A DNA stretch of 64,000 nt from contig JAEHOE010000007.1 in the NCBI GenBank assembly GCA_016858145.1, positions 1,426,001 to 1,490,000 on the forward strand, written 5' to 3'. Made by a program: the position numbers and the translations under genes. Shown here in pieces: positions 21,884 to 33,905 of this stretch. Source of the stretch: Edaphochlamys debaryana (Eukaryota; Chlorophyta; Chlorophyceae; Chlamydomonadales). The notes beneath the pieces were generated by a model. That model saw only the letters and a program-made list of their open reading frames with translations. It was not told the DNA's origin and ran no database searches. How positions within the stretch are numbered: position 1 is the stretch's first letter; every line of letters starts with the position of its first letter.

Positions 21884-24800
21884 ATGCGGCGTTGCGGCCT
21901 GCTGCTGGCGTGCCTGGCGCTGCTGGCATCAGCCGCGAGTAGTAACAATGGAGCGACAATCATGGTTCGCCTGCGGACTGGGCCGCTGCACCTTCGGGTC
22001 GGCAGGTGCGGCACGATGCCTGTGGCCTACGTCTACGAAGCGCTGTTGCTCGCAGAAGCCTAACCGCGAGCGCTGTGCCCAGCTGCAGCTTTACGAGCTC
22101 CAGGCTTGAGCCGCGACCCCCGACACCTCCCTTTCCCCCCTCCCCCTAGGCCCGCTTCCGAAACGACTACGGGGAGACGGGCCCTGCAGGACGACGGATC
22201 TGCTTCCTTAGACACGTCAGCGGCTTTCTTCGTCAGCTACCTGGCCTTAGACGACCGTGCGCCCCTGCACACCTTCCTAACACAAAATGGCGCAACAATA
22301 GAGAGCTTCATCCCTGACAACACGTGGCTTGTGTACGCGCCGGCCCGTGTGGTCCAGGCGGCGCTGGCGGGGGGGCTGGCGGCGGCCGTGGTGAGCCGCC
22401 GAGGGTCAGGGGCGCGAGGTTTAGGCCCAAGGCCTGGGCAGGGCACCTTGGCAGGGACCAGCGGAGCAGGGGCTGCTGTGCGGTCGTCGGGACAAGGCCC
22501 TGCCGTGGTTGGCCATTGTGGCTGATAGCAGGGGCGGCTGGTGGGGGCCGGTGGGGACTGGCAGAGGAGGTCCCTAGCAGAGCCCCATCGTCAGACCGAC
22601 ACAGCAGACTGTCCCATTTGCCAGCTTGCCTGGCCTCCGGAAAGGTTTGCCAACAGTAAGAAAGCGTTGAGCCCTCGACTAACAGGCAGCTACGCCCTCT
22701 CCCTCGCAGGAGCCGTGTCTGCCTCACCACAAGGTGGCACCCGAGTGGTTCGCCGCCCGCACCGTGACGGGCCGGGGGGGTAGCGGCGATGGCGGAGACA
22801 GCGAGGAGGGGGGCGATGCGGACGCAGCGGCCGGGCTGGAACGCCAAGCAGGGCCGGGGGCGAGCTTTGCAGCCATCGAGGACGGTGCGTGCGGGGGCGG
22901 GCGGGGAGGGGGGCAAAGACCTGGTTGTCGCGGCACATGCCTCGCAGGGGGGGAGAGGAGGGGGCAGGTCGGCGTCGGGTACTGAGCGTGCCGACCCCTG
23001 CGGGCATCTGTGGCCTGCAAGGACCTGAGCTGGGCGGCTGGCGCTGACGGGACCGCGTGTCACGCATTACCCAGCCGTCGAGGGGGTCAAGCGCAAGACG
23101 GGTGGCGCCATGGAGGCGGGTGCACCTTAGACCAGCCCCAGCGTCCGCCCTCTCCCGTGAAGGGCCCATGTCGGTGACAGGGAGCGGCGTCCAGCCTGAT
23201 TGGGAAGGAGAGGCGTTCCAGGAAACGTGGCGGGGTGCAGATTTGGGGCAGTCCGCGCCTCCCCGCCTTACCATAAACGCCCCGCCGCCCACCGTACGTC
23301 GCCCTCGCGCCTGCCCCTAACCCAATCCCTTGCAGGCGGCGTCACCAAATTCGTCATCACGGCGCAGCTCTTTGCGCAGTCCGGGGCCAGCCCCGCGGAC
23401 GCTCGTGCCCGAGCGGAGCAGCTCGAGGCCGACTGGCAGCCGCCCCTGGCAGCGGCCGTGCTCGCGGCCGCCAAGGACCGCACCCCGCTGCAACCGGTCG
23501 ACGGCCAGCCTGCGGACACCGCCCCCGACGCCGCGACGTCCCCCTCCGCATGCTCCCCCCGCTTGCGGGCGCGCGGGCGGCTGCTGCAGGCTGTGGTGTG
23601 CGCGGCGGACGTGAGGTCGGCGCTGGCGTGGCTGTCGGAGCGGCCGGAGACGCACTGGCTGGAGCCCACTCCGCGCGTGACGCGGAGGGACGTGTGGGGC
23701 GGGCTGCTGACGCAGACGGGCGGGCAGGGCCTGGCGGACGTGCTGCCCCCCGCGCCCAGCACGGCGCTGCCGGGCTACGCGGCGCAGCGGTTCTGGGCTC
23801 GCGGGCTGGACGGCACGGGGCAGGTGTTGGGCATCAGCGACACGGGGGTGGACCTGGACAGCTGCTACTTCTTCGACCCCGAGGTGGGGCGGTGGAGAGG
23901 GTGGGGTTGGGGCAGGGAAGGGGGAGGGCGCGAACATTGGGGGACGTGGTTAGCTAGACCGGTGGGGGTGGGTGTAATGGGGAGGGGGGTGCCTGGATCG
24001 GACGTGGACGATCTTGACAGGCGGGATGAGATGTTTGGCTGAGAAGCTGCGTCGGGATGCTGCCAAAGTTCTGGGCAGGGCTGGGCACACCTTGGGCTCC
24101 TCACCCTCCCTGGCGTATCGGCACTCGGAAACGGGCAGCGGTTGTGGAGCTTCGAGCTGGAGCTTCGCACGCTGCGTGCCCACCCCCGCAGATCCCGGAC
24201 GTGTGGCGGCGCCTGGTGGTGGACCCCAAGCGCAAGGGCTCGCGCGTGTACAAGAGCAACACCCACCGGAAGCTGGTCAGCTACTATTCGTACACGGGTG
24301 GGTGAGGGGCGGGCGGGCAGGGCATGGGGCGAGCGGGTGCGGGTGGGTGCAGGGGGCGGGGAGGTAAGGGCACGCGGGCGTGGGACGAGCATGAAGCTGG
24401 GGGTGCCGGGGCTGAACGACAAAGGCAAGGGGAGGGATGCGCTAGCTAGGGCGTGTGGCATTGGGACACGCCCCCCGTAGACCTCCCTCGCGCCACCCCA
24501 CCCTATAACACAGCTCCCTCGCTCACCGAGCTTCGCCCCCACTACTGCCACTCCCCGCGCCGCAGACTTTGGTGACGCCGACGGCCATGGCACGCACGTG
24601 AGCGGCATTGCCCTGGGCGCCTGTATGGGTAACGCCAGCGGCCTGGCGACACGCAGCGCGGCCGCCTCCTCCGCGCCCCCGCCGCAGCCGCCGCCGCCCA
24701 TGGGCGGACGCAAGAAGCGGCCGCCACCCGCCAGCACGTCCCCGTCTCCGCCGCCCCCCGTGCAAGCAACCAAGCGGAAGAAGAGCCCACCCCCCGCCGC

Positions 24801-27800
24801 CGCCGCCTCCCCCTCCCCCTCTCCGTCTCCCTCTCCCTCTCCGTCCCCAGCCACCGCCGCCGCCGCACCCGACCCCCGGAGTACAGACACTCCCTCGCCG
24901 GAGGATCTATCCGTACGGCAGCTGCCGTACGTTGTGGATCAAGCCACGGGCATGGCACCGGGCGCCAAGCTGGCTTTCTACGATATCATGGATCGTGATC
25001 GCAACTACGTCCTGCCAGATTACGAGGATATCCTGGCGTACCAGCTAACGTCCGGCGTGTCTATCCAGTCTGACTCCTGGGGAAGCAAAGAGTGAGTCTA
25101 AGGGGCTTGCATGCAGGGCTTTTGTTGAGGCGGCGATCTGCATGCTGTGAGCTGGGGCAGAAAGCAGGACAGACGCAGCTGGAGCCAAGCCAAGCTCCCA
25201 AACGGTGTTGACCTGCCGGCTTTGCCCCTGCCCCACCGCCTGCCCCACCTCAGGACCTTTTGGTACAACACCCTCTGCTGGCAGCTGGACGAATTCACGT
25301 GGCGCAACCCGCAACTCCTCGTCCTAACCGCCGCCGGCAACGACGGCACCATGCAACCGCCAACCACCAACGGCACCGTGTCTGCGCCCGCCAACGCCAA
25401 AAACACGCTTTCGATTGGCTCCTCACTCAGCCTCACTCCCGGCAGCGTTGACCAAGGCGTCCTCAACCTCCACGTCTGGACCGAACCTGTGGCTGAGGCC
25501 CAGGCACTCATCAAGAGCGCGTCAACACCAGGCCAGGAGGGGCCCGTGGCTGCGCTTGGCGCCCCCACGCCTGACCCGTCGACCTCCGGGGCTGCGCAGG
25601 CTTCTATGCTCCAAGTGGGAGGCACAGACGGGGCCGCGGGCGGCAGCACCACTATTCCCACCAGCCTGGGCAGACGGTTGCGCGGTCTGGTGTCAGACCC
25701 GAACGACACGACGAGCACACAAGCCGCGGATGCGGAGACGCCAGGCGCTAGCCCGTCGGTCCCCTCATCCTCACCTGCGCCCTCGGATCCCGTGGCTTCT
25801 TCGTCAATCCTCTACACGCCGCCTTCGCCGCCAGGAGACCCAACCGATCTGGACGACAGCATCCAGCTGCCCGTCACCCAAGATTTCCGTACATTCCGCG
25901 ATCTGGATGGCCAGACCTTTGAGGCGGTGCTTGCGTCCCCCCCCGACGCCTGCGGGCCTCTGGACAACGTCGCGGCCTTTGCGATGGATGCTGAGGGCTC
26001 CTCTGGCCTCCCAAAGATTGTCGTAGCTACGGCAGGATCCTGCATGTACTACGTCAAGGTCATGGCCGCGGCCGCCGCCGGAGCGTCGGGCGTTGTGATT
26101 GTGGCGGAAACTTCTTTGCCCGTTGCGCTCCGACTCAACCCCACCAACGCATCGCTTCCGGCGGCACCCGTACAGCTCGCCCAGGGCATCCAGTTCCTCG
26201 TGTCCTTGCGGGCCGGCCGGCGCGTGCTCGTACGTCCGACATGGGAGCCCATGCCGCCGTACGATGACGTACCTGCGTACAGCGCGTACGGCCCGACCTC
26301 CGACGGGCGGTACAAGCCGGACCTCGTCGCGCCCGGCGTCAACGTGGTTTCGGCCTGGACGGATTACGTAAGCGTCGGCGTGAATGACAAATGCGCCGTC
26401 AAGAACACCAAGAGCGGGACGAGCATGTCCGCGCCGCTGGTGGCGGGCGCGGCTGCTGTGGCCCGGCAATACTTCACCTCTGGCTTCTACCCCCTCGGTG
26501 CGTTTCCCCATCAGGCCCCAACCCAAGCCTCTGCTTAGCTTCCCCACGCCTCCCTGCCCCCCAGCCTCGTGGTTCTCACAATGCTGACTCCTCCCTGTTG
26601 CCATCGGGCTTGTCGTCCGCACCTCGCAGGTCGCAACACGTCCCAGGGCGCTGCGCCCTTCGTGCCCTCCGCCATGCTGCTGCGCTCCGTGCTGGTGGGG
26701 GGCGCGCGGGCGATGCGGGGCATGGCGCACGGCATCCTGGAGGAGCTGGAGCCGCCGCCCTCGGGCTACCAGGTGGGTGTTCAGGGCTGCTCGTGTAAAG
26801 GCCAGGAAAAGCGTAGGCGCGGTGACCAGGTGGGTGTGAGGGGGTAGTGCGGGTCGCAGACTCGACAGCGGGAGCGGCCGGCATGAGCACCTGTGGGCTT
26901 TGGGAGACGGTGACGGCACAGACGGGGCTGCCCCCAGGCATGCCCATGGCTGCGGTACGAGCTGTTTCGCTGCCCGCTTGCCTTTCCCTTCTCTCCATCG
27001 CAGGGCTTTGGCCGCGTGGACCTGTCCACGTCACTCCCTCTGGAGCCCTCCCCCTCCGCCACCCCCTCCAGCCCTCCCCCCACCTCCACCTCCACCGCCA
27101 CCTGCGCCTATCCTCGGCTCCAACTAGTGGACATGGTCCCCATCACAGAGCTGGACGTACACGTGTACCGCCTGGGTACGTTTCGCGACTCGATTGCTGC
27201 CTCTTGCTTGCATTACCTGCAGCCTTGACTCATGCTACGCAAGTCAGTTGCGTCCTCGGTATGTTCATTTCCCAATGCGCGCCCCTCACCTGACCAGGCT
27301 TTGGCGCGACGGGCCCCGTGAGCATCACCCTGACCTGGGTGGACCCGCCGGCCGACGTCATGTCTGACGTGGCGCTGATCAACGATCTGGATCTGTCCGT
27401 CGAGCTCGAGTCATCTGCGGTACCGCCGGCATCTTCGTCCTCTACCTCGTCTTCCTCGGCGCCAGGCCTGGTTGCCGACACACTGGGCGACGGCATCACC
27501 AGTAGCGAGTCGGCGTCCCTCGAGAGCCACTCGGTAAACAGCCAGGTGTTTTGGGGCAACGGCGCCGGAAGCCATAACGACGCGGAGAAGCCCGACAACC
27601 GCAACACGGTGGAGCGCGTCGTTGTGCCACCATCCGCAGGACAAGGCATGCTGACGATACGCGTGATCGGCGTCGCGATCAACTCGCGATTCATCAGCCG
27701 CTACGCTCGCGAGGGGCAGTATTACGCACTTACGGTCCACGGCTGCTTCTCCGGGTTGCTCGTGAGCCACTACAACCCCGACGCTCGCGCACGGTTGCGG

Positions 27801-28007
27801 CTGCCGTCGGCGCCTCCTGGGATGCCGCCGCGGCCGCCGCCGTCGCCGCCACGCCGGCCGTCGCCGCCGCGGCCGCCGACGTCGCCGCCACGCCGGCCGC
27901 CGTCGCCGCGGTCGCCGCCGCCGCCCAAGATGGCAAAGAGCGCAAAGGCACCCGGGCGGTGTAAAAGAAACCCGAGCCTCTGCGCAAAGGGCAGGAGGCA
28001 CCTGTGA
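21884..28007 (+). CDS. Secreted subtilisin-like (S8) protease with Pro-rich insert and tail
   Basis: Ten exons: 21884-22005, 22150-22390, 22710-22884, 23336-23883, 24192-24297, 24566-25091, 25254-26497, 26630-26772, 27004-27175, 27298-28007; 1328 aa. An N-terminal hydrophobic signal peptide (RRCGLLLACLALLASA) and a pro-region come first. The catalytic triad is complete: Asp348 in GISDTGVD, His405 in DGHGTHVSG, Ser963 in SGTSMSAPLVAG; AAGN supplies the oxyanion Asn. A PA-like segment (IVVATAGSCMYYVK) sits before the Ser. A beta-sandwich follows (TLTWVDPPADV, then EGQYYALTVHG). A Pro/Ser/Lys insert of about 70 residues lies soon after the His motif, and the end is a PPRPPSPP-type tail. It resembles TagB-like S8A enzymes and is probably secreted or wall-associated. 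A role like the hatching enzyme sporangin is possible but not shown. Confidence 0.93.
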
Positions 28008-30132
28008 GCTTAGCCGTGAGTGAGGATTGCGATTGCGCCTGGTGGCGGGGCGGGGGCATGCAGCAAGTGTACGGTACGCAGCAGGAGCTTCCGCTGGGAT
28101 GCGGAGATGGCGAAGCTTGTAGCGGTGAGGTATGGTACGGCAGCGCTTCGCACGTGGGCAGGAGCTGGAGCAGGACCCACTCGAGGTGAGCGGATCACCT
28201 GCGCATGCAAAGCGTGGGAAGCAGGGTTGAGGGGCACGGTTTTGGTACGGACGCGCCCCTGAGCAGTTGGGTGGGCCGCTGAGAGAGCGGCTGGTAGAGA
28301 TTGATGGTAGTCAGTACCGTGTCGGCAAAGGCTGGAAGCTATAGTGGAAATGTAACCCTGTGGACGAACCCCTCAGCGTGTTTGGACTCCCATGTGTGCC
28401 CTGCGGCTTTCACACCGTGGCCGCTGGGCGCCATGGGGATGAGGACTTTGACGTGATAGGTATCCGCTCTAGCTTGCTTCCCTCTCTTCCTCCTTAGTAG
28501 TTTATTGCCTCGCGGGATTCAGGTGCAAGGCTCACACTAGCAGCATCGATTGATGCTGGATTAGAATGGATTGTGATTACGTGGAAGCGCAGACCGGGTG
28601 CTTCTAGGCCTACTCGATGGCGAATTTGACGCTGACGCTGACTAGAAGAGTTGCTTGCGGTGTGGTGTCCGCTAACCTTCGCATACAATCGCGTGTTGCA
28701 AGACGAGTGCCAGCACGGCAGGTTTTGTTGTGAGTGTCTTGGGACAGTATGACTAACGCTACCGGCGTTTTGTGACGCTGTGTGGCAGGTTGGATTGGCT
28801 TGCTTGGCTCCGGCTGAATTGTGCCGCGGTGATTTATGCCTGAAGGCACGGGGTTGAATCCGGCATGTCTGCCGGTAGCCCGATCTGACTCGTCCACAGG
28901 AGGGGTTTGTCGTCACGCACATTCGCTTCACCATGCATGACGTCTTCCTCTGACCTCGAGCTCCTTTCTTCCTACCCCAACCATCACCTGGCACGAGGTG
29001 TATAGACCGGACAGGCTACAAAGGGTACAAAGCCCACGAATGTGGAAGCAAGAGTGTGGAATGGTGTGTTGATTTCCGGGTGGTGGCGTGGCACGTTGCC
29101 AGCTTGCAGCCCCGCGTGGGGGCATGCGGTTATGTGTGAGCTGTGCCGAGCCACCGGAAGCCATTCACTGGCGAGAATGTAACAGGCTCGACTGAAGCCT
29201 CGAGCCGCTCGAGTGAAGTGCCCGGCTCAGACCTCAGAGGGGCTGGTGCACCCGTCTAGTCCTTCAGTGTGTGCCACCCTGCGAAGCAGTGGGAGCAGTG
29301 GGCGGCGGGAGGTTCAGCCCAGGTTGCTGTTGCCCACCCAGGCCCACCACTTCACCACCGCCGGGGCTACGATGCAGGGCAGGGCAGCAGACCGGCCCAC
29401 ATCCCGGACGAAGCGCGGGGCATCTCTCGAGGACGACGGGGTTGAGGTTCCAGGAGGTGGGCAGGGCAGCAGCCAGCAGGGGCTGCAGGAGAACGCACCC
29501 CAGCGGACCGGCCCCCGACCCCCGGTACGCCCGATAGCAGCAGTGAGTCCACCGGGCACCGGAGGTATAACTCTCAGTCCAGGTTCAGTCTATACGAGCA
29601 ACTGGGGCTGCGGGGGCTAGCCCATGGGGTATGGGGCCAGTCCATGCGCAGGGGAGACGCCAGACGCGTGGCCGGCAGGGCTTGCGCATGCGCGTGTCAC
29701 ATCACAGGTAGGGGCGTCGTCTATCGTCTTCGTTTCAACTTCAAGCCTCCTTCACCTACAGGCGTGCTCGACGACCCGCAGTTCGTCCAACTCCTCACAC
29801 AGCGCCCGAGCTAGTCCCACTGTTCAATTGCCTCTTGCCAGTCAGCCTTCGTCCTTGGCCTGCATACCGCATAGCGGCCTGGCCCATTCCCGGTCTTGCA
29901 GTTCTCAGTATCAGTGCCGTGCATGGCTAATAAGATAAGCCCAGAGAGCGTTCAGCCCGGTCACACCGAACCTGTCTTTGACCTCAGCTCCGTCCCCATC
30001 TCTGGTAGCGTACCCAGCCGTACCCCTCAATCCAAGCAAGTAATAATCGGAGCCCAGCAGCATCATAGTCTCACACTATTGCTTGACACCCTTCCCCAGC
30101 ATGCCCATCCTATCCCATCCCACGCGGCTCCT
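28008..30132. other. Convergent intergenic region, no gene seen
   Basis: After the protease 3' UTR, a stretch of somewhat lower GC runs to the SEC12-like stop. Open frames around 29213-29620 (plus) and 29314-29559 (minus) overlap each other and match nothing I know. A second TGTAA occurs near 29179. No repeats, RNA gene or transposon ends were recognised. Confidence 0.5.
28351..28355 (+). terminator. Polyadenylation signal TGTAA, subtilase gene
   Basis: TGTAA lies 344 bp after the protease stop and is the first such motif downstream. It is the usual chlorophycean signal. Confidence 0.5.
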
Positions 30133-33100
30133 TCACAGCTCCGTCTTTGGCCTGAACCCCAGCATGGCCCTGATCTCCTCGTGGCTGTACCCCTGCGCCT
30201 TCATGACTTTGATGAACTGGCGCAGGCACATCATGACAATCGCGAGGAAGATAAGGATCAGGAACAGGATCCTGCGGGTAGGGGAAGGGGCGGGTGTGGG
30301 GCGGCGGGGCTGAGGTGGGGTGTTGCGGGGCGGCGGGCGCAGGGCTCGACGCACGCAGCTGCGGACTGCCACAACGAGCATGAGGACATCCAAGCATCCC
30401 CTCCCTTCACAACCCCATCTGCCCTCCTCGCTCCTCACTCTCTCCCTCCTGTCCTGGGCTGCAACGGCCCTTGTCGAGCGCCTCGCCCGCATTCCAGCGT
30501 CCCAAGCTGCCTTATCCCGTTCCCATGCAAGCCCGCCCGCGCCCGCGCTCAAAATCTCCGTGTCCGCACAAGCCCTCCCGCCCCGCGTCCTCTACCGTAT
30601 CCTCGCGATCGCACTTTTTGAGGTCGGGCGGCGGCGCCACGGCTGTGGAGTTGATTGTGGCGGAGGCGTCCGCGGCCGTGCTGAGCACGTGAGCCCCGTC
30701 CGCCGAGAATGTGATGCACGTGGTGAAGACCATGTGCTGCTTGGGGAAGCGCTTGAGCACGCGCACGTGCGGCCGGCAGGCCACCAGCTGCGTAGGTCGC
30801 CACGGTGGGTCGCAAGGGGGCGGGTGGCAGGGTGGGAAGGGCATCGCAGGTGTCCACTGGATCTAAGGACAAGCTGCACAAGTGGCTGGCCGGAGGGCCG
30901 AGGCAGAAACCATGCGGACCATACTGACCAGGGAGGGCTTGATCTCCAGCACCCCCGACCTCGCCGCTCTCCCCCCCATGCCCCGACCGCCGCCCCAGCA
31001 CCGCGCCCACCCGTCCGCAACCCCTTCCCTCTGTCCCTCCCTCCCCCTCTTGGGCCTCCTCCCCTCCCCACCCACCACGACGTCTCCCTCGGACGTGCAC
31101 ACCGCCGCCATGCCCCCGTCCGCCGTCGCGTCCAGGCAGGCCCCCGGCGCCTCCGCGGCCCGGCACGCCGCCCGCATGGACAGCAGGCCGTCATCCCCCA
31201 GCTCCCACAGCGCCACGTGGCACCCCGCCCGGTTGTTCATGAGGCACACGAGGGTGGGCCGCTCGCCCTCGGCGCCGCGGCACGTGACGCGCGTGAATTG
31301 CGCGCTCTCCATGCCTGGGTGTGGCGGGTATGGGTGGCGGGAAAGGGAGCATGGATGGGGGTTGGGGGTGAAGTCGGGAAGAGCGTAAGGGGCAGGGTGC
31401 CTTTCCGCGGCTGCGTGCGTGGCACCCAGCCGCCCACGACCCGGTCGCCTGCCGTGTGGCAGCTGCGGCCGGCTTGGCCTCCCGCACAGCCCCTGACGCT
31501 CTCTAGTCTCTAGACGCGCTCCCTGCCCCCCCGGGCTGGCCCACCCTGCCCCGCCCCCCTTTCCCCCCTCCCCATGCCCCACCCGGCGGCAGGTGGTGCA
31601 GCAGCAGGCGGTCCTCGCTGGTGATCAGCATCACCTTGTCGGACTTGAACTCGGGGCCTGGGGGCCGGGTGGGCGGTAGGGGGTGTGGGGTTGGAGGGTG
31701 TATGGGCGGGGTGGGCGTGGGCAGGGAGGGTGCTCGCGGGCGCCAGGACCCCATCGGCCGCTCACACACCTCGCCCTTCTCCCACAGCCCGAAGCCAGCA
31801 CCTCGGCCACAAGCCCCGCACCGGCCCTCGCCCCTCGGGGCCCCTCCTCAACATCCCCTCCCCCTTTCCCGCCGCCGCCCTGCCCCCGCCGCCCCACCCT
31901 TGGCCATGGCCGCCTTGCACAGCAGCGCCCCCCCCCGGTCCAGGTCCAGCACGTGGGCGCTGCCGTTGTCCAGCACCGCCACGAGCGCCCGCCCGCTGCC
32001 GCGCCAGGGGCCCGAGGCGGAGGGCGCGGGGGCGGAGGAGGCGGGGGCGTTGGGCCCTGGCACGGCGTGGGGTGCGAAGGCGAGGTCCTTCACTGCGTCC
32101 GCCATCTTCTTGTCGCCGCTGTGGGGGCGGAGGTGGGGGGTAGAGGTGGGGTATGAAGGGGCTGGGGCAGCGTTGGCGCATGACGGAAGCTCTAGAGCTG
32201 CGAGGCAGCCCGCTACGCGCCTGCTTCCTTCGCCCACCCGCCATCCCTGCCTAGGCCCCACTTGAGGCCCAGCGTACACGGTGAAGCTCCCATACAACCA
32301 CTGTCCCCTTGCGCCGCACAACCCATCTCCCCTCTTAGCCACCTCCCCCTCCCCCCGTTGCCCCCCATCCACCTCAAGTCCAGCTTGACCTTGAGCGAGG
32401 GCCACTCGTACACCACCAGGCTACCGTCGTCCCCCCCCAGCGCCAGCAGCTCGCCCGAGGGATGGAAGGCCATGGCCTTGACGTCCGGGATCTTGATGGC
32501 CTTGCACCTGTCCGCGATAGCGCCTTGGGGGAGGAAAGGGAGGGAGGAACGGAGGGAGGGGGGGTGGGAGAGAGGGGGGGAGGGCTGTTGAAGAGGGGCA
32601 CTGCAGTCTGAGGGGCAGAGTGACGTGTGCTGGGGAGGGGGGGGGCAGGGGGCGACGGGCAGGGGGTCGAGGGTTGGGGTCGGGTGGAGGAGGATGCAAG
32701 GGACGGCAGGGAGGAGAGGTATAGGCGAATAAGAACGCCAAATTAAGGTGAGAAGAGGGAAGACGGGTGTAATGGAGGGCCCGTGGGAGGGCGAGAAGGG
32801 ATGGAAGGGGGCCAGTCGCAGGCTAGGGCGTCTAGCACGGGGCCGCACCTGTCACCTCGGTGAACTTGGGCGGCTTGCCCTTGCCCACGTCCATGTCCAG
32901 TCGCTGGATGCCGCCCTTGCCCATCGCAAACACGATGCTTTTGGCATCAGGTGAGACGATGAGCCTGAGCGGGTTCCAGAGCAAGCCGGCGGGGTGGTGT
33001 TAGCGTTGTCAGGCAAGCGTGGCCATGGGTGGATTGGCCGGCACCAAACCAACCTTCCGGTCCCTGCTACCAGCCTGGGCAGTCATGAGACCATGGCCTA

Positions 33101-33375
33101 GGCACGTTTGCTCATCCCGACCCCTGGGTTGCCACGATCACTTGCCTTGTGGGGCAGTCCAGACCGAAGTGAAACTCCCCTGTCTGGTCCGTGAGCGACC
33201 CCCCAGTGGCCTCGGCGCACACCAGCCGGTTCTTGATGCCACTAGATACCGCCCCCCCTCCACCGCAGACGTAGAACGTGTCGCCAGCGGGCCAGGCGAG
33301 GCCGTAGAGTGGCATGCCATACTTAAAGGTCTTGATTGGGCCCGCTTTGGGGCCCCCCGCTTGTTGCTTGCCCAT
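30133..33375 (-). CDS. SEC12: SEC12/PREB-like SAR1 exchange factor (WD40, ER membrane)
   Basis: Eight exons from ATG 33375: 33375-33146, 32964-32849, 32523-32373, 32118-31898, 31657-31583, 31314-31076, 30787-30615, 30271-30133; 447 aa. Near the start, YGMPLYGLAW and CGGGGAVSSGIKNRL match the Sec12 first blade and its glycine-rich K-loop. WD40-like strands follow (AFHPSGELLALGGDDGSLVV, then TADGGMAAVCTSEGDVVV and CITFSADGAHVLSTAADAS). A single hydrophobic segment (about 402-420, LFLILIFLAIVMMCL) near the C-terminus fits a type II ER protein with a short lumenal tail ending KTEL. Sec12 loads SAR1 with GTP to start COPII budding. The plant paralogue PHF1 is the main alternative. Intron 1 uses a GC donor (AAG|GCAAGT). 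Confidence 0.87.
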
Positions 33376-33905
33376 AGATCACGTGTGTGGCTAGTTTGTG
33401 TGATGTGTGTGGGGAGGTAGGTGGTCAGAGGTAAAGGCGAACGTCGAGGCGATGCTTCGCGCCTTTGCGCCCAGACGTGCCTACTCGGAATTGCTCAGTA
33501 CCGTCAGCAGAAGCCTGGTTTCGGGGATGTGGAGTTCATGGGGGGGCTCGCCAGTCCTGAGGGACTGCCGCGACCAATCAAGGGCTGGACCGCTGCATGT
33601 GCAGCGTGCACGGACCCAGCAGACTTGCGCCCGCATATGCAAATCGCGCTCTTCTCAACCGTGTCTTTTTATCGTTGAAGCAAAAGGCGCCGTTTCGCCA
33701 GGGCTCTTCCGCGAGTCGCCGCAACTGCACTAGCCTGGACTAGGTAGCGTCGCAGGCTATTTCCACCTGGTCTGTATACAAGGCTCCAATTGGCCGGCGC
33801 CGGGCTGGCGCTATGGGCAGTCGGCACAAGGCTGCTGCCTTCGCTGTCCCGGCGCTTCCAGCTCGCACCCATAGCAGGCGACGTGGCTGCTAGCTTGCTT
33901 GCAGC
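33376..33905. promoter_or_regulatory. Divergent intergenic, SEC12-like and DUF3755 genes
   Basis: 530 bp lies between two start codons on opposite strands, so both promoters must fit here. Weakly AT-rich stretches (for example TCTTTTTATCG near 33665) are visible, but no motif can be assigned. Confidence 0.5.

Noticed and set aside
28500..29200. Possible transposon or tRNA in the lower-GC intergenic stretch
   Set aside because: A GGTTGAATCC-like string near 28853 suggested a T-arm, but no acceptor stem, anticodon arm or terminal repeats could be found.
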